Source: Dactylosporangium sp. AC04546 (lineage in GTDB: Bacteria; Actinomycetota; Actinomycetes; Mycobacteriales; Micromonosporaceae). Taken from it: DNA of 64,000 nt. Within the stretch, counting starts at the first letter, position 1. The number at the start of each line of letters is the position of its first letter. Made by a program: the position numbers and the translations under genes. This document shows positions 16,983-25,589 of this stretch, in pieces. The notes below the pieces were generated by a model. That model was not told the DNA's origin and ran no database searches. It saw nothing but the letters and a program-made list of their open reading frames with translations. The stretch is from assembly GCF_022095675.1 (NCBI RefSeq), contig NZ_JAHYSG010000001.1:1-64000 (forward strand). The letters are read 5' to 3'.

Positions 16983-19319
16983 GTGGTGATGCTGGGCATC
17001 GACTTCGGGACCTCGTCCACCGTGGCGGTCGTCGGGTTGGACGCCGGACGGTCGGTGCCGCTGCTGTTCGGTGAGACGCCGCTGCTGCCCTCCGCGGTCT
17101 GCGTCGCACCAGGCGGTGAGCTGATCGTCGGCCGCGATGCGGTGCGGGCGTCGCGCAGCCGCCCGGAGGCGTTCGAGGCGCACCCGAAGTCGCGCATCGA
17201 CGACGGTGAGGTCCTGCTCGGGGAACGGGCGGTGCCGGTGACGGAGCTCATCGGCGCGGTGCTGCGCCGGGTGCACGACGAGGCGGTCCGGGTCGCCGGC
17301 GCCGCGGTCGACCGGCTGGTCCTGACCCATCCGGCGGGCTGGGGCGCGCACCGGCGGCAGACGCTGACGGAGGCCGCGGCCGTTGCGGGCCTTCCGGCGG
17401 CGGTCTTCGTCGCCGAGCCGGTCGCGGCCGCGGCCTACTACGTCCACGTCCTCGGTCACTCGATCCCGTCCGGCAAATGCGTCGTGGTGTACGACTTCGG
17501 GGCGGGCACGTTCGACGCGTCCGTGGTCCGGCGCACCGGCGACGGGTTCGAGGTGCTGGCCGAGCAGGGCCTGCCCGACACCGGCGGGCTGGACGTCGAC
17601 GCGGCGATCGTCGCGCATCTCGGCGCGGTCTACGGCGTGCGCGACCCGGAGGCCTGGCGCCGGCTCACCGCCCCGGCCACCGCCGCCGACCGGCGGACCT
17701 CGCGCACCTTCTGGGACGACGTGCGGACCGGCAAGGAGGAACTCTCCCGGGCCGCCATGACGACCATCTTCGTGCCGATCCTCGACCTGGACGCGGTCCT
17801 CGGCCGGGAGCAGCTGGACCACCTCGCCCGGCCACTGCTCGACCGGACGGTCACGGCGACCCGCCTCGCCACGCGAACTGCGGGGATCCGGACCGAGGAC
17901 GTCGCGGCGGTCTTCCTCGTCGGCGGCTCCAGTCGCATGTCGTTGTCCGCGACGCTGCTGCACCGGTCGCTGGGCGTGGCGCCGGCGGTGATCGAGCAGC
18001 CGGAGCTGATCGTGGCGGGCGGCACCCTGCACGTGCCCGCCGGACATTGGCCGGATGGGGACGAAGCGTCAACGCCGATACCCGAGGGGTTGGGCCGGCC
18101 AAGGGCCACGACCGAAACGATCGCCGCCCCGCACGCCGTCGAAGGGCAGCCGGGAACGCCCACCGAGATCGTGACACCGACCGCTCCGGCCCGCAGGCGG
18201 CGCCTGCTGCTCGCCGCCATCGCCACCGCCGCGGTCCTGCTCGCCGTGGTGCTGATCGTCATGCAGTCCGCGCCTCCGGGCTCCGGTCCGGCGGCGGCCC
18301 AGTCCTCCGGTAAGGCCCCGACCAGCCAGGCGCGGTCCACCGCCGCGTCGACCGTGCTGACGCCCACGGCCGCCGCGACCCCGATCGCGACCCTTGGAGA
18401 CCACAAGGGCGAGGTGACGGCGGTGGCGTTCAGCCCGGACCGCAAGACCATGGCCACCGGCGGCCTGGACGACGAGGTCATGGTGTGGGACGTGACCAAC
18501 CCGGCCGCGCTCACCCACATCGCCACCCTCGCCGGCCAACAGGACTGGGTGTCCGAGGTGACATTCAGCCCGGACGGCAAGACCATGGCCACCGCCGCCA
18601 TGGACGACACGGTCATGGTGTGGGACATGGCCAACCCGGCCGCGCCCAGCCGCATCGCCACCCTCACCGACCACAAGCACTGGGTGTATGCGGCAGAATT
18701 CAGCCCGGTCGGCAAGACCATGGCCACCGCCGGCGGCGACCACACGGTGATGCTCTGGAGCATGGCCAACCCGGCCGCCCCCAAGCGCATCGCCACCCTC
18801 ACCGACGACAACTACGAGGACACCACGGCCGTGGCGTTCAGCCCGGACGGCCGGACCTTGGCCACCGCCGGCGCCGAAAATACGGTCGTGCTCTGGAGCA
18901 TGGCCAACCCGGCCGGCCTCAAGCGCATCGCCACCCTCACCGACTACAAGCACAAGGTGACCGCGGTGGCATTCAGCCCGGACGGCAAGACCATGACCAC
19001 CGCCGGCGACGACTACACGGTCGTCGTCTGGAACGTGGCCGACCCGGCCGCCCCGAAACGCGAGGCCACCCTTCCCGACCAGACCGGCACGGTGATGACC
19101 GTGGCGTTCAGCCCGGACGGCAAGACCATGGCCACCGGCGGCGCCGACCGCAGGGTGACGGTGTGGAGTATGGCTGACCCGGCCACGCCGACCCGTATCG
19201 CGGGCCTCACCGGCCACAGCGGCACGGTGAATTCGGTGGCGTTCAGCCCGGACGGCCGGACGTTGGCCGCCGCCAACGCCGACCACACGGCCATCCTCTG
19301 GCGGCTTCCTGCCGCGTAA
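16983..19319 (+). CDS. Hsp70-type ATPase fused through one TM helix to seven WD40 repeats
   Basis: This 778-residue protein opens with an actin-fold Hsp70 nucleotide-binding domain: GIDFGTSSTVA (about 5-15), VAEPVAAAAYY, YDFGAGTFDAS and FLVGGSSRMS. There is no peptide-binding domain. Instead a linker, one TM helix (about 406-424) and a Ser/Thr/Pro spacer lead to seven WD40 repeats with AFSPDGKTMAT and VWSMANPA motifs. The predicted topology puts the ATPase inside and the propeller outside. It may convert an external binding event into an ATPase conformational change (inference). Three start codons lie in a row (GTG, GTG, ATG at 16983-16991). The Hsp70-propeller design recurs, without the membrane helix, at 38270 and 48748. 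Confidence 0.85.
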   Translation: MVMLGIDFGTSSTVAVVGLDAGRSVPLLFGETPLLPSAVCVAPGGELIVGRDAVRASRSRPEAFEAHPKSRIDDGEVLLGERAVPVTELIGAVLRRVHDEAVRVAGAAVDRLVLTHPAGWGAHRRQTLTEAAAVAGLPAAVFVAEPVAAAAYYVHVLGHSIPSGKCVVVYDFGAGTFDASVVRRTGDGFEVLAEQGLPDTGGLDVDAAIVAHLGAVYGVRDPEAWRRLTAPATAADRRTSRTFWDDVRTGKEELSRAAMTTIFVPILDLDAVLGREQLDHLARPLLDRTVTATRLATRTAGIRTEDVAAVFLVGGSSRMSLSATLLHRSLGVAPAVIEQPELIVAGGTLHVPAGHWPDGDEASTPIPEGLGRPRATTETIAAPHAVEGQPGTPTEIVTPTAPARRRRLLLAAIATAAVLLAVVLIVMQSAPPGSGPAAAQSSGKAPTSQARSTAASTVLTPTAAATPIATLGDHKGEVTAVAFSPDRKTMATGGLDDEVMVWDVTNPAALTHIATLAGQQDWVSEVTFSPDGKTMATAAMDDTVMVWDMANPAAPSRIATLTDHKHWVYAAEFSPVGKTMATAGGDHTVMLWSMANPAAPKRIATLTDDNYEDTTAVAFSPDGRTLATAGAENTVVLWSMANPAGLKRIATLTDYKHKVTAVAFSPDGKTMTTAGDDYTVVVWNVADPAAPKREATLPDQTGTVMTVAFSPDGKTMATGGADRRVTVWSMADPATPTRIAGLTGHSGTVNSVAFSPDGRTLAAANADHTAILWRLPAA

Positions 19320-19379
19320 TTCCCGGCCATATTCCCGGCCATCCTGCCAGATGCGTGCGCAGTGCCGGAGCGTGTCGAG

Positions 19380-19407
19380 TGCTCCTCGCCGAATTCGGCG
19401 AGGAGCA
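19380..19407. terminator. Bidirectional terminator, 28-bp perfect palindrome
   Basis: The 14-bp arms are fully palindromic around an AATT centre, between convergent genes ending at 19319 and 19447. In RNA it would form a strong stem of about 12 bp with a tetraloop. Confidence 0.75.
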
Positions 19408-19446
19408 GCTGAGGATTGCGTGAGGCGGGGCATCAATGCCACGGCG

Positions 19447-20745
19447 TCAACGAGCCCGTCGGCGGCGTAGCACCAACAGTGCGACGCCGCCCGCCAGGAC
19501 GAGCAGGCCGATGGTCAGCATCCGCAGCCACCACGGCCACGGGCCGCGATCGACGCCGGTATCGCGTACCTGAAGGTCGCCGGTGCGGGCGGTCGCCAAC
19601 TGCACCGTGTCGATCCAGTGGTCGTTGCCGGGCTGGAGCCGGGCGAGGACCCGGGCCGACCCGGTCTGCGGTACCGAGACAATCGTGTCGCTGTTGCTTG
19701 CCAACAGCTCGGCGCCCTGCCAGCCGAGGATCGTGGTCGCGTTGGTGTCGAGCGGCGTGGACGCTCCGGTGGGCAGGTCGAGGACCGCCAACCCGCTCGG
19801 CGACCAGTATCCGGCCGCCCAGGACGGGCTGCCCGCGGCCACCCGGAAGAGCGCGAGCCGGCTGCCGTCGGGTGACCAGGCGGCCGGCCCGCCGAGCCGG
19901 TGCCCGCCCGGCAGCGGGACGAGCGTGCTCCCACCACCGGCGGTGAGCAGGCGCAGCTCGGTGCCGACCTGGACGGCCAGCGTTCTGCCGTCGGGGGAGA
20001 ACGCCGCGTCGAGCACCCCGCGCTGCCCGGCGACCGTGGACGTGCCGCCGGTGGCCAGGTCGAGCACGGTCAGTTCGCCGTCGGCGGCGAGCGCCACGCG
20101 GGGGTCGCCATGGCTGTCCGGCCGATACGGCGCGGCGGCGTACGCGAGCCGCGTCGAGTCCGGCGCCCAGGCGAGGAGCTGCACCGCCGAGCCGGCCGGC
20201 ACCGGGTAGCTGCGGGTACGGCCGGTGGTCAGGTCCACGATCGCCACATCGTGGACCGGCCCGCGCGCGTCGGCGACGGCGACCCTGCTGCCGTCGGGAG
20301 ACAGCAGGACGGGTGCCGCCGGTGACTTGAGCAGCGGGGCGTCGACCGGCCGGCCGCGCTCACTGGCGACGTCGATCTCGCGGTAGGTGCGCCCGTCTAC
20401 CCCGACGGCGATGAGCTGCGGGGTCTGGAAGGGCAGGTCGCCTTGCCCGTACCCGTAGACGGCGATCGCGGGCCCGGCAGGCGCGGCGGAGACGGTGGCG
20501 GTGAGGTAGGAGTGGTCGGCGAAGACGCGCGGTAGCGTGGCGGGACCGGCGGCAGGTGCGTTCGGCGTCGCCGGCAGGCGCACCAGCCCCACCGCGAGCA
20601 GCAGTCCCACGACGGCGGCGGCCACGAGCACGGGCCGCCACGATCGGCGAGCGGGCCGCGGCACGACGGGCGGCGCCACCGCGGGCACAGGGATCGCCGC
20701 GACGAGTTCGTGGACGGCGGCGCGCAGGCGTTGGTCAGTGGTCAT
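19447..20745 (-). CDS. Membrane-anchored TolB/WD40-like propeller, putative anti-sigma partner
   Basis: This 432-residue protein has a short cytoplasmic N-terminus (residues 1-33), a TM helix (about 35-56), and a large extracellular domain of TolB-like repeats with L-S-P-D-G-S-R-V-A and A-W-S-P-D-G-S-R-L motifs. A second TM helix near 408-426 ends in an Arg-rich tail. It overlaps the stop of the SigE-family sigma gene by 11 bp, the usual arrangement for a sigma factor and its membrane regulator. No zinc-binding anti-sigma HxxxCxxC motif is visible in the N-terminus, so sigma inhibition is inferred from context only. Confidence 0.7.
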   Translation of the reverse strand: MTTDQRLRAAVHELVAAIPVPAVAPPVVPRPARRSWRPVLVAAAVVGLLLAVGLVRLPATPNAPAAGPATLPRVFADHSYLTATVSAAPAGPAIAVYGYGQGDLPFQTPQLIAVGVDGRTYREIDVASERGRPVDAPLLKSPAAPVLLSPDGSRVAVADARGPVHDVAIVDLTTGRTRSYPVPAGSAVQLLAWAPDSTRLAYAAAPYRPDSHGDPRVALAADGELTVLDLATGGTSTVAGQRGVLDAAFSPDGRTLAVQVGTELRLLTAGGGSTLVPLPGGHRLGGPAAWSPDGSRLALFRVAAGSPSWAAGYWSPSGLAVLDLPTGASTPLDTNATTILGWQGAELLASNSDTIVSVPQTGSARVLARLQPGNDHWIDTVQLATARTGDLQVRDTGVDRGPWPWWLRMLTIGLLVLAGGVALLVLRRRRAR

Positions 20746-21208
20746 CGAGGTGCTCCCGCAGTGCGGAGTGGGCCCGGTGGAGCAGGGACTTGACGGTGCC
20801 CGGCCGGCAGTTCAGCGCGTGGGCGATGTCGGCCTCGGACAGGTCGAGGTAGTAGCGCAGAAAGATGGCCGCCCGGTGCCGCGGACGCAGCCGGGCAAGG
20901 CCGGCGCGGACGGCGATCGCGTCGGGCCCCAGCGACACGCGCGGTTCAGGCTCGGGCTGGTCGGCGTGGCGGCGTTCCAGCCGACGACGACGCACCCAGG
21001 AGGTGCACCTGGACACGACGGCGCGGCGCAGCCATGCGGTCGGTTCGAGGACGTCCGGACGGTGCAGCAACGCCAGGAACACCTCCTGCACGACGTCCTC
21101 CGCCGCCGGTACGCTGCCGGTCGTCACGCACGCCAGCCGCACCATGGGGGCGAACTGCGCCGCGTAGAGCGCGTCGAAGTCGCCCCGAACGGCCGGTTCG
21201 GAAAGCAC
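20735..21208 (-). CDS. SigE-family ECF RNA polymerase sigma factor
   Basis: A 157-residue sigma-70 family protein with region 2 (FDALYAAQFAPMVRLA through the AAEDVVQEVFLALL helix) and region 4 (LRPRHRAAIFLRYYLDLSE, with helix-turn-helix ADIAHALNCRPGTVKS). This is the compact SigE-type of actinobacteria. GTG 21208 is chosen because AGGAGGT precedes it at ideal spacing; the longer frame upstream crosses a hairpin and a pseudogene. It is co-transcribed with the overlapping membrane propeller gene. Confidence 0.85.
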   Translation of the reverse strand: MLSEPAVRGDFDALYAAQFAPMVRLACVTTGSVPAAEDVVQEVFLALLHRPDVLEPTAWLRRAVVSRCTSWVRRRRLERRHADQPEPEPRVSLGPDAIAVRAGLARLRPRHRAAIFLRYYLDLSEADIAHALNCRPGTVKSLLHRAHSALREHLDDH

Positions 21209-21246
21209 GGTCACCTCCTGCAGGCGCACAGCAGCCGCGATTGGTT

Positions 21247-21275
21247 CCACCCGGCGACGCAACGATTCCGGGTGG
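21247..21275. other. Inverted repeat upstream of sigma gene
   Basis: An 8-bp perfect stem (CCACCCGG at 21247-21254 with CCGGGTGG at 21268-21275) has a 13-nt loop. It sits between the LysR remnant and the sigma start and could be an operator, a leader hairpin or a leftover terminator. Confidence 0.3.
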
Positions 21276-21281
21276 GCGCTG

Positions 21282-21591
21282 CTACCGAGCCAGAAGTGTG
21301 CGTGCCGAGTCGAGGAAGGCAGCGACCAACGGGTTGGCGTCTCCCAGGCGCGTGGCAACGACGACCTGGCAGGGCGCTATCCCCTCGACCGGGACGGTGG
21401 TCAGGTCGTCCCGGAGGGTGACACGCCGGTCGTCCGCCGGGACCAGTGCGATCGCCCGGCCGTCGGCTGCCCTGCGTGGTGCGCTCCAGCAGCCGTACAC
21501 CCAGGGCGTCCTCCAGGCGTTGGATCTGACGGCTCAGGGAGGGCTGGGCGACGCGCAGCTCCTCGGCCGCCCTGGCGAAGTTCAGCGCCAA
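21282..21591 (-). pseudogene. LysR-family regulator remnant
   Basis: The 5' part (from about 21591 down to 21469) encodes a clear LysR winged-helix segment: NFARAAEELRVAQPSLSRQI, then RLEDALGVRLLERT. The frame then shifts. The end of a LysR effector domain is readable in another frame (21500 to 21282), with LVPADDRRVTLRDDL and a final LVAAFLDSARTLL helix. About 150-200 codons of the middle are missing, and the normal N-terminal start is absent. It is a decayed gene and cannot make a functional regulator. Confidence 0.75.
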
Positions 21592-21750
21592 TCAGGCCGA
21601 CGCCATCCTGTAGCTGGTCCGCGCACCGACGACGACCCAGGCCGTGACTTGGGCGTATGCGAGGGTTCAGGGCTTATCCGGAAGCCTCGTCAGAGGTGGC
21701 GACGTCTCAGCGGCAGAAGCCCGATGATGACGCCGCGTCGGCGTGCCTCA

Positions 21751-21776
21751 AATTTGTTCTGTGGCAAAAGTAATTA
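21751..21776 (+). promoter_or_regulatory. ROK operator candidate, copy 1
   Basis: A 26-bp AT-rich element of the form AATT-N17-AATT lies 19 bp before the first ROK gene. It matches the element at 22997-23022 at 18 of 26 positions with identical spacing. Such AT-rich half-sites are typical of NagC/XylR-type ROK repressors. Confidence 0.55.
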
Positions 21777-21795
21777 GCGGTGACATACTTCTGCA

Positions 21796-22983
21796 GTGAA
21801 TTCCTCAAGAGGTGCCCGGCCGTCCCGTCCGGAGCCGGCGCCCGCCTGGTCGCCTCCCGCCGACCGTTCGCTCGCCGTGATGCTCGAGGTGCTGATCCAC
21901 GGGCCCCTCTCGCGAACCGAGATCGCGCGCCGGCTGGACCTGTCGCAGCCCTCCCTCTCGCGCCTGAGTGCGCCGCTGCTCGAGGGCGGTCTGCTCGTGG
22001 AGGGCGAGGAGCGCAGTGACGGGCGGACCGGTCGACCCTCGCGCCCGCTCGACGTCGTCGCGGACTCGCGCCACTTCATCGGGGTGAAGCTGACCGGCGA
22101 CGAGGCGCTGGGCGTCGTCACCGACCTGCGGGCCAACGTGGTGGCTTCGGCCGCCCGGAGCCTGCCCGGCCGCGATCCCGAGCAGGTGGCCGACGTCCTG
22201 GCCGCCCTGGTGCTCGAGCTGTCCGCGGGCGTGCCGGCCGTCGCTGCCGTGGGGGTCGGGCTGGGCGGCCTGGTCAACGGACAGAACGAGGTCGTCCGCG
22301 CGCCCTTTCTGGGGTGGGCGCGGGTCCCGCTGGGCCGCATGCTGAGGGACCGGACCGATCTGCCGGCGGTCGTCGAGAACGACCTGGTGGCGCTCACCGA
22401 AGCGGAGCACTGGTTCGGCGCCGGGCGGGGGCTGGAGCGCTTCGCCGTGCTCACGGTCGGGGCCGCCGTGGGCTACGGCCTCGTCATCCACGACCGGATC
22501 GTGGTCGGCGAGGACTCCGGCGTGGGGCTGGTCGGCCACTGGCCCCTGCAGCCGTTCGGCCCGATGTGTCCCGAAGGGCACCAGGGCTGCGCGCAGGCCC
22601 TGCTCGCGATGCCGTCCATCGTGAAGTCGGTGTCCATGGTGCTCGACCGGCCGCTCACCTACGATGCGTGCCTCGACCTGGCCGAGGCCGGCGACCCGGC
22701 GGCCCGCCGCATCGTCGACGACGCCGGGCGTGGCCTCGGGCGGCTCATCGCGGCCATCGGCAATCTCACCGTGCCCCAGGCGATTCTGCTCGGCGGTGAG
22801 GGTGTCCGGCTCGCGCGGGTTGCCGCCACCGCGATCTCCCAGGGCATCCAGCAGGACCGGGATCCCCGCGCCAACGCCCTCGACGTCCAGGTCCTCGACG
22901 GTGACGCGACCGAGTGGTGCCGGGGAGCCGCCGTCATGGCGATCCAGCGGTACGTGCTCGGCGACCAGTCGCGGCGGCGGTAG
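21796..22983 (+). CDS. ROK-family transcriptional regulator (first of pair)
   Basis: This 395-residue protein has an N-terminal winged helix (residues 25-80; GPLSRTEIARRLDLSQPSLS) and a ROK sugar-kinase-like domain (GVGLGGLVNG, VVENDLVALTEAEHWFG). The usual ROK zinc site C-x-C-G-x-x-G-C is altered here to CPEGHQGC, though the preceding GHWPL His is kept. Metal binding or sugar response may therefore differ from the second ROK protein. The start is GTG 21796. It is the first gene of the isomalto-oligosaccharide locus and probably represses it in the absence of sugar (inference from position). Confidence 0.85.
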   Translation: MNSSRGARPSRPEPAPAWSPPADRSLAVMLEVLIHGPLSRTEIARRLDLSQPSLSRLSAPLLEGGLLVEGEERSDGRTGRPSRPLDVVADSRHFIGVKLTGDEALGVVTDLRANVVASAARSLPGRDPEQVADVLAALVLELSAGVPAVAAVGVGLGGLVNGQNEVVRAPFLGWARVPLGRMLRDRTDLPAVVENDLVALTEAEHWFGAGRGLERFAVLTVGAAVGYGLVIHDRIVVGEDSGVGLVGHWPLQPFGPMCPEGHQGCAQALLAMPSIVKSVSMVLDRPLTYDACLDLAEAGDPAARRIVDDAGRGLGRLIAAIGNLTVPQAILLGGEGVRLARVAATAISQGIQQDRDPRANALDVQVLDGDATEWCRGAAVMAIQRYVLGDQSRRR

Positions 22984-22996
22984 CGCGGCGGACCCT

Positions 22997-23022
22997 AATT
23001 TCTTTCTTGACGAATGCAATTA
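22997..23022 (+). promoter_or_regulatory. ROK operator candidate, copy 2
   Basis: This is the second AATT-N17-AATT element, in the 60-bp gap between the two ROK genes, 21 bp before the second start. It aligns without gaps to 21751-21776. It could let either repressor control transcription into the second ROK gene and the transporter operon. Confidence 0.55.
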
Positions 23023-23043
23023 ACATGCGCTTAACTACTCGCC

Positions 23044-24213
23044 ATGATGCTGCTGGCCACGCCCACGGCGGTCGCGGACGCGACCGCGGCGAGCATCTTT
23101 GTGACGGTCCTCGCCCGGGGGCCGATCGCACGGTCGGAGATCGCGGCTGCCCTCGGCCTGTCGGCCGGCACGATCTCCAGGGCGGTCCGGCCGCTGCTGG
23201 ACTCGGGCTACCTGGCTGAGGACGGTGCCGGCGGGCCGCCGCGCCTGGGCCGCCCGGTCGTCCCGTTGCGGGTCGTCGCGGACCGGGAGTTCATGGTCGG
23301 CGTCAAGCTGACCGCGGACCACGTCTGCGGTGTCGTGGTGGACCTGCTCGCCCAGGTCCGGGCCAGCCGGGAGGCCGCCGTGACCGACACCTCGGTGCCC
23401 GCGGTGGTGGCGACGGTGACGGATCTCGTGGAACAGCTGCGCGCCGACGCGCCCGGTCCGGTGACCCGTATCGGTATCGGCGTCGGTGGCCACGTGGATT
23501 CGGCGGCGCAGCTGATCCGCTATGCGCCCTTCCTGAACTGGCGGGACGTTGCGCTGCCGGAGCTGGTGTCGGCGACGACCGGCCTGCCGGTGGTGGTCGA
23601 GAACGACGTCAACTCCCTCACGGCGGCGGAGCAGTGGTTCGGTGCGGGCGTCGACGTGCCGTCGTTCGCGGTCGTCACCATCGGCGCCGGCATCGGCTGC
23701 GGTCTGGTCATCGACGGCAGACTGGTCCACGGCGCGGTCGGCCTGGCCGGCGAGCTCGGCCACATCCCGCTCTCCGCGGACGGCCCGCGGTGCCGGTGCG
23801 GCAACACCGGCTGCGTCGAAACGGTCGCGTCCGAGGAGGCGATCCTGCGTCGCGTGCGGGCCGCGAGCGGGCGCGACGATCTGGACATGGCCACGGCCGT
23901 CGCGCTCGGCCGGGCCGGTGATCGGGATGCCGTCGATGCCTTCACCGCCGCCGGCGACGCACTCGGCCGCGCCCTCGCCGTGGTGGCGAACCTGATCAAT
24001 CCGCACCGCATCGTGCTGTCCGGTGAAGGCCTGGCAGCCAGTGACCTCTTCGAAAGCGCGGCGCGTGCATCGTTCGCCACCCACGCGTTCGGTCAGGCCG
24101 TCGAATGTGACCTCATCACCCGTCCGCTGCCCGACCACACCTGGGCACGGGGAGCGGCGGCAGTCGCCATCCAGCACCTGTTCCTCGGCCCCACGCCCAC
24201 CGCCGGCCGCTGA
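23044..24213 (+). CDS. ROK-family transcriptional regulator (second of pair)
   Basis: A 389-residue ROK protein. The winged helix covers residues 15-70 (GPIARSEIAAALGLSAGTIS). The kinase-like domain has VVENDVNSLTAAEQWFG and the complete ROK signature GELGHIPL followed by the zinc motif CRCGNTGC. Compared with the first ROK gene, the metal site is intact, so this one is more likely to sense sugar in the usual way. The transporter operon starts 90 bp downstream, close enough for read-through. The two proteins share the same layout and probably arose by duplication. Confidence 0.88.
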   Translation: MMLLATPTAVADATAASIFVTVLARGPIARSEIAAALGLSAGTISRAVRPLLDSGYLAEDGAGGPPRLGRPVVPLRVVADREFMVGVKLTADHVCGVVVDLLAQVRASREAAVTDTSVPAVVATVTDLVEQLRADAPGPVTRIGIGVGGHVDSAAQLIRYAPFLNWRDVALPELVSATTGLPVVVENDVNSLTAAEQWFGAGVDVPSFAVVTIGAGIGCGLVIDGRLVHGAVGLAGELGHIPLSADGPRCRCGNTGCVETVASEEAILRRVRAASGRDDLDMATAVALGRAGDRDAVDAFTAAGDALGRALAVVANLINPHRIVLSGEGLAASDLFESAARASFATHAFGQAVECDLITRPLPDHTWARGAAAVAIQHLFLGPTPTAGR

Positions 24214-24303
24214 CCGACCCTGGGCCCGCCCGCGGTGACCGTCCACACCCCGGTCACTCCGGTCACCCCGCTCCAACCCCCACCCCGAAGGAGTCCGAGC
24301 ACC

Positions 24304-25587
24304 GTGCACACTGTATTCACTCGCCGGCGCATGCTGGCAACCGCCTTACTCGCCACGGCAGCCGTCCCGCTCTCGGCATGCGGCGGAGAGGACGAGCCCT
24401 CCTCGCCCTCTTCAGGCGACGCGCTGTCCGGCACCATCAACTTCTGGCACGGCTACAGCAGCGACGCCAAGGAGATCAAGGCACTCCGCGACGTCATCAT
24501 CCCCGGCTTCCAGGCCAAACACCCGGGCACCACGGTCAAGGACGTCGCGGTCAAGGACAGCGACCTGCGGCAGAAGGTGCTGACCGCGGCGACGGGCGGC
24601 CAGGGACCGGACGTGCTGCGCGCCGACATCGCCTGGGTCAGCGAGATGGCCAAGCTGGGACTGCTCGAGCGGCTCGACAAGGCGATGCCCGACTTCAAGA
24701 CCTACGCCGACAAGGTGTTCCCGGGCGCGCTGGCCACCAACCGGTACCGCGACGGCTACTACGGCCTTCCGCTGGACACCAACACGCGCGTGCTGATGTA
24801 CAACGCGGACACGCTGGCCAAGGCCGGTGTCACCAAGCCGCCCGCGACCTTCGAGGAGATGACCGCGCTCGGCGACAAGCTCGCCGGCGCGAACGTGCAG
24901 GCGTTCTACGAGGGCGGGCTCGGCGGCTGGCAGATCCTGCCCTGGATCTGGTCCGCCGGCGGCGACATCACCGACGCCGACTACACCAAGGCGACCGGCC
25001 ACCTCAACAGCCCCCAGTCCCTGGCGGGGGTGCAGCTGCTGTTCGACCTGTACGGGAAGAAGCAGGTCGCGAACAACATCACCGGGGCCACCGGCGGTGT
25101 GGACGGATCCGCGGGCCTGCCGACCGGGAAGTACGCGACGATCCTCGACGGCCCCTGGATGTACCCGATCTTCGCCAGCCAGTACCCGGACTTCAAGGTG
25201 CAGGTGGCGCAGGTTCCGGCCGGTCCCGGCGGGAGCATCAGTGTCGTCGGCGGCGAGGACGTCGTCGTGTTCAAGGGCTCCAAGAACAAGGCTCTCGCCA
25301 TGGAGTTCAGCCGCTATCTGCTCTCCGACGAGGCGCAGACCGCGTTCGCCAAGGCCGGCCAGATGTCGGTGCTCAAGGACCTCGACCAGGCCACGATCAA
25401 CCCGACGTTCGGGCCGTTCGCGCAGCAGTTGAAGACCGCGCGTCCGCGCCCCCCGGTGCCCTCCTGGAGCAAGATCAACGATTTGCTGGAGAAGAAGCTG
25501 CAGGCGGCGTTCAAGGGCGACACGAGTGTGCAGCAGGCATTGGACGCCGCTGCCGCTGAGATCGACACCCTGCTCGCCAAGGACTGA
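24304..25587 (+). CDS. ABC sugar transporter, lipoprotein substrate-binding protein
   Basis: A 427-residue extracellular solute-binding protein of the maltose/oligosaccharide (family 1) type. GTG 24304 follows AAGGAG at 24288-24293. The N-terminus has TRRRML, a hydrophobic stretch and a lipobox LSAC. The mature domain shows NFWHGYSSDAKEIKAL, a TNTRVLMYNADTLAKAG hinge and GGEDVVVFKGSKNK near the C-terminal lobe. It is followed by two permeases and two glucan-degrading enzymes, so the ligand is probably isomalto-oligosaccharides or a related alpha-1,6-glucan fragment. Confidence 0.88.
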   Translation: MHTVFTRRRMLATALLATAAVPLSACGGEDEPSSPSSGDALSGTINFWHGYSSDAKEIKALRDVIIPGFQAKHPGTTVKDVAVKDSDLRQKVLTAATGGQGPDVLRADIAWVSEMAKLGLLERLDKAMPDFKTYADKVFPGALATNRYRDGYYGLPLDTNTRVLMYNADTLAKAGVTKPPATFEEMTALGDKLAGANVQAFYEGGLGGWQILPWIWSAGGDITDADYTKATGHLNSPQSLAGVQLLFDLYGKKQVANNITGATGGVDGSAGLPTGKYATILDGPWMYPIFASQYPDFKVQVAQVPAGPGGSISVVGGEDVVVFKGSKNKALAMEFSRYLLSDEAQTAFAKAGQMSVLKDLDQATINPTFGPFAQQLKTARPRPPVPSWSKINDLLEKKLQAAFKGDTSVQQALDAAAAEIDTLLAKD

Positions 25588-25589
25588 GC

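Noticed and set aside
18400..19300. Tandem DNA repeats suggesting a CRISPR-like or minisatellite array
   Set aside because: The repeats are WD40 blades in frame within the Hsp70-WD40 gene, with units of roughly 140 bp; no short direct repeats with unique spacers.
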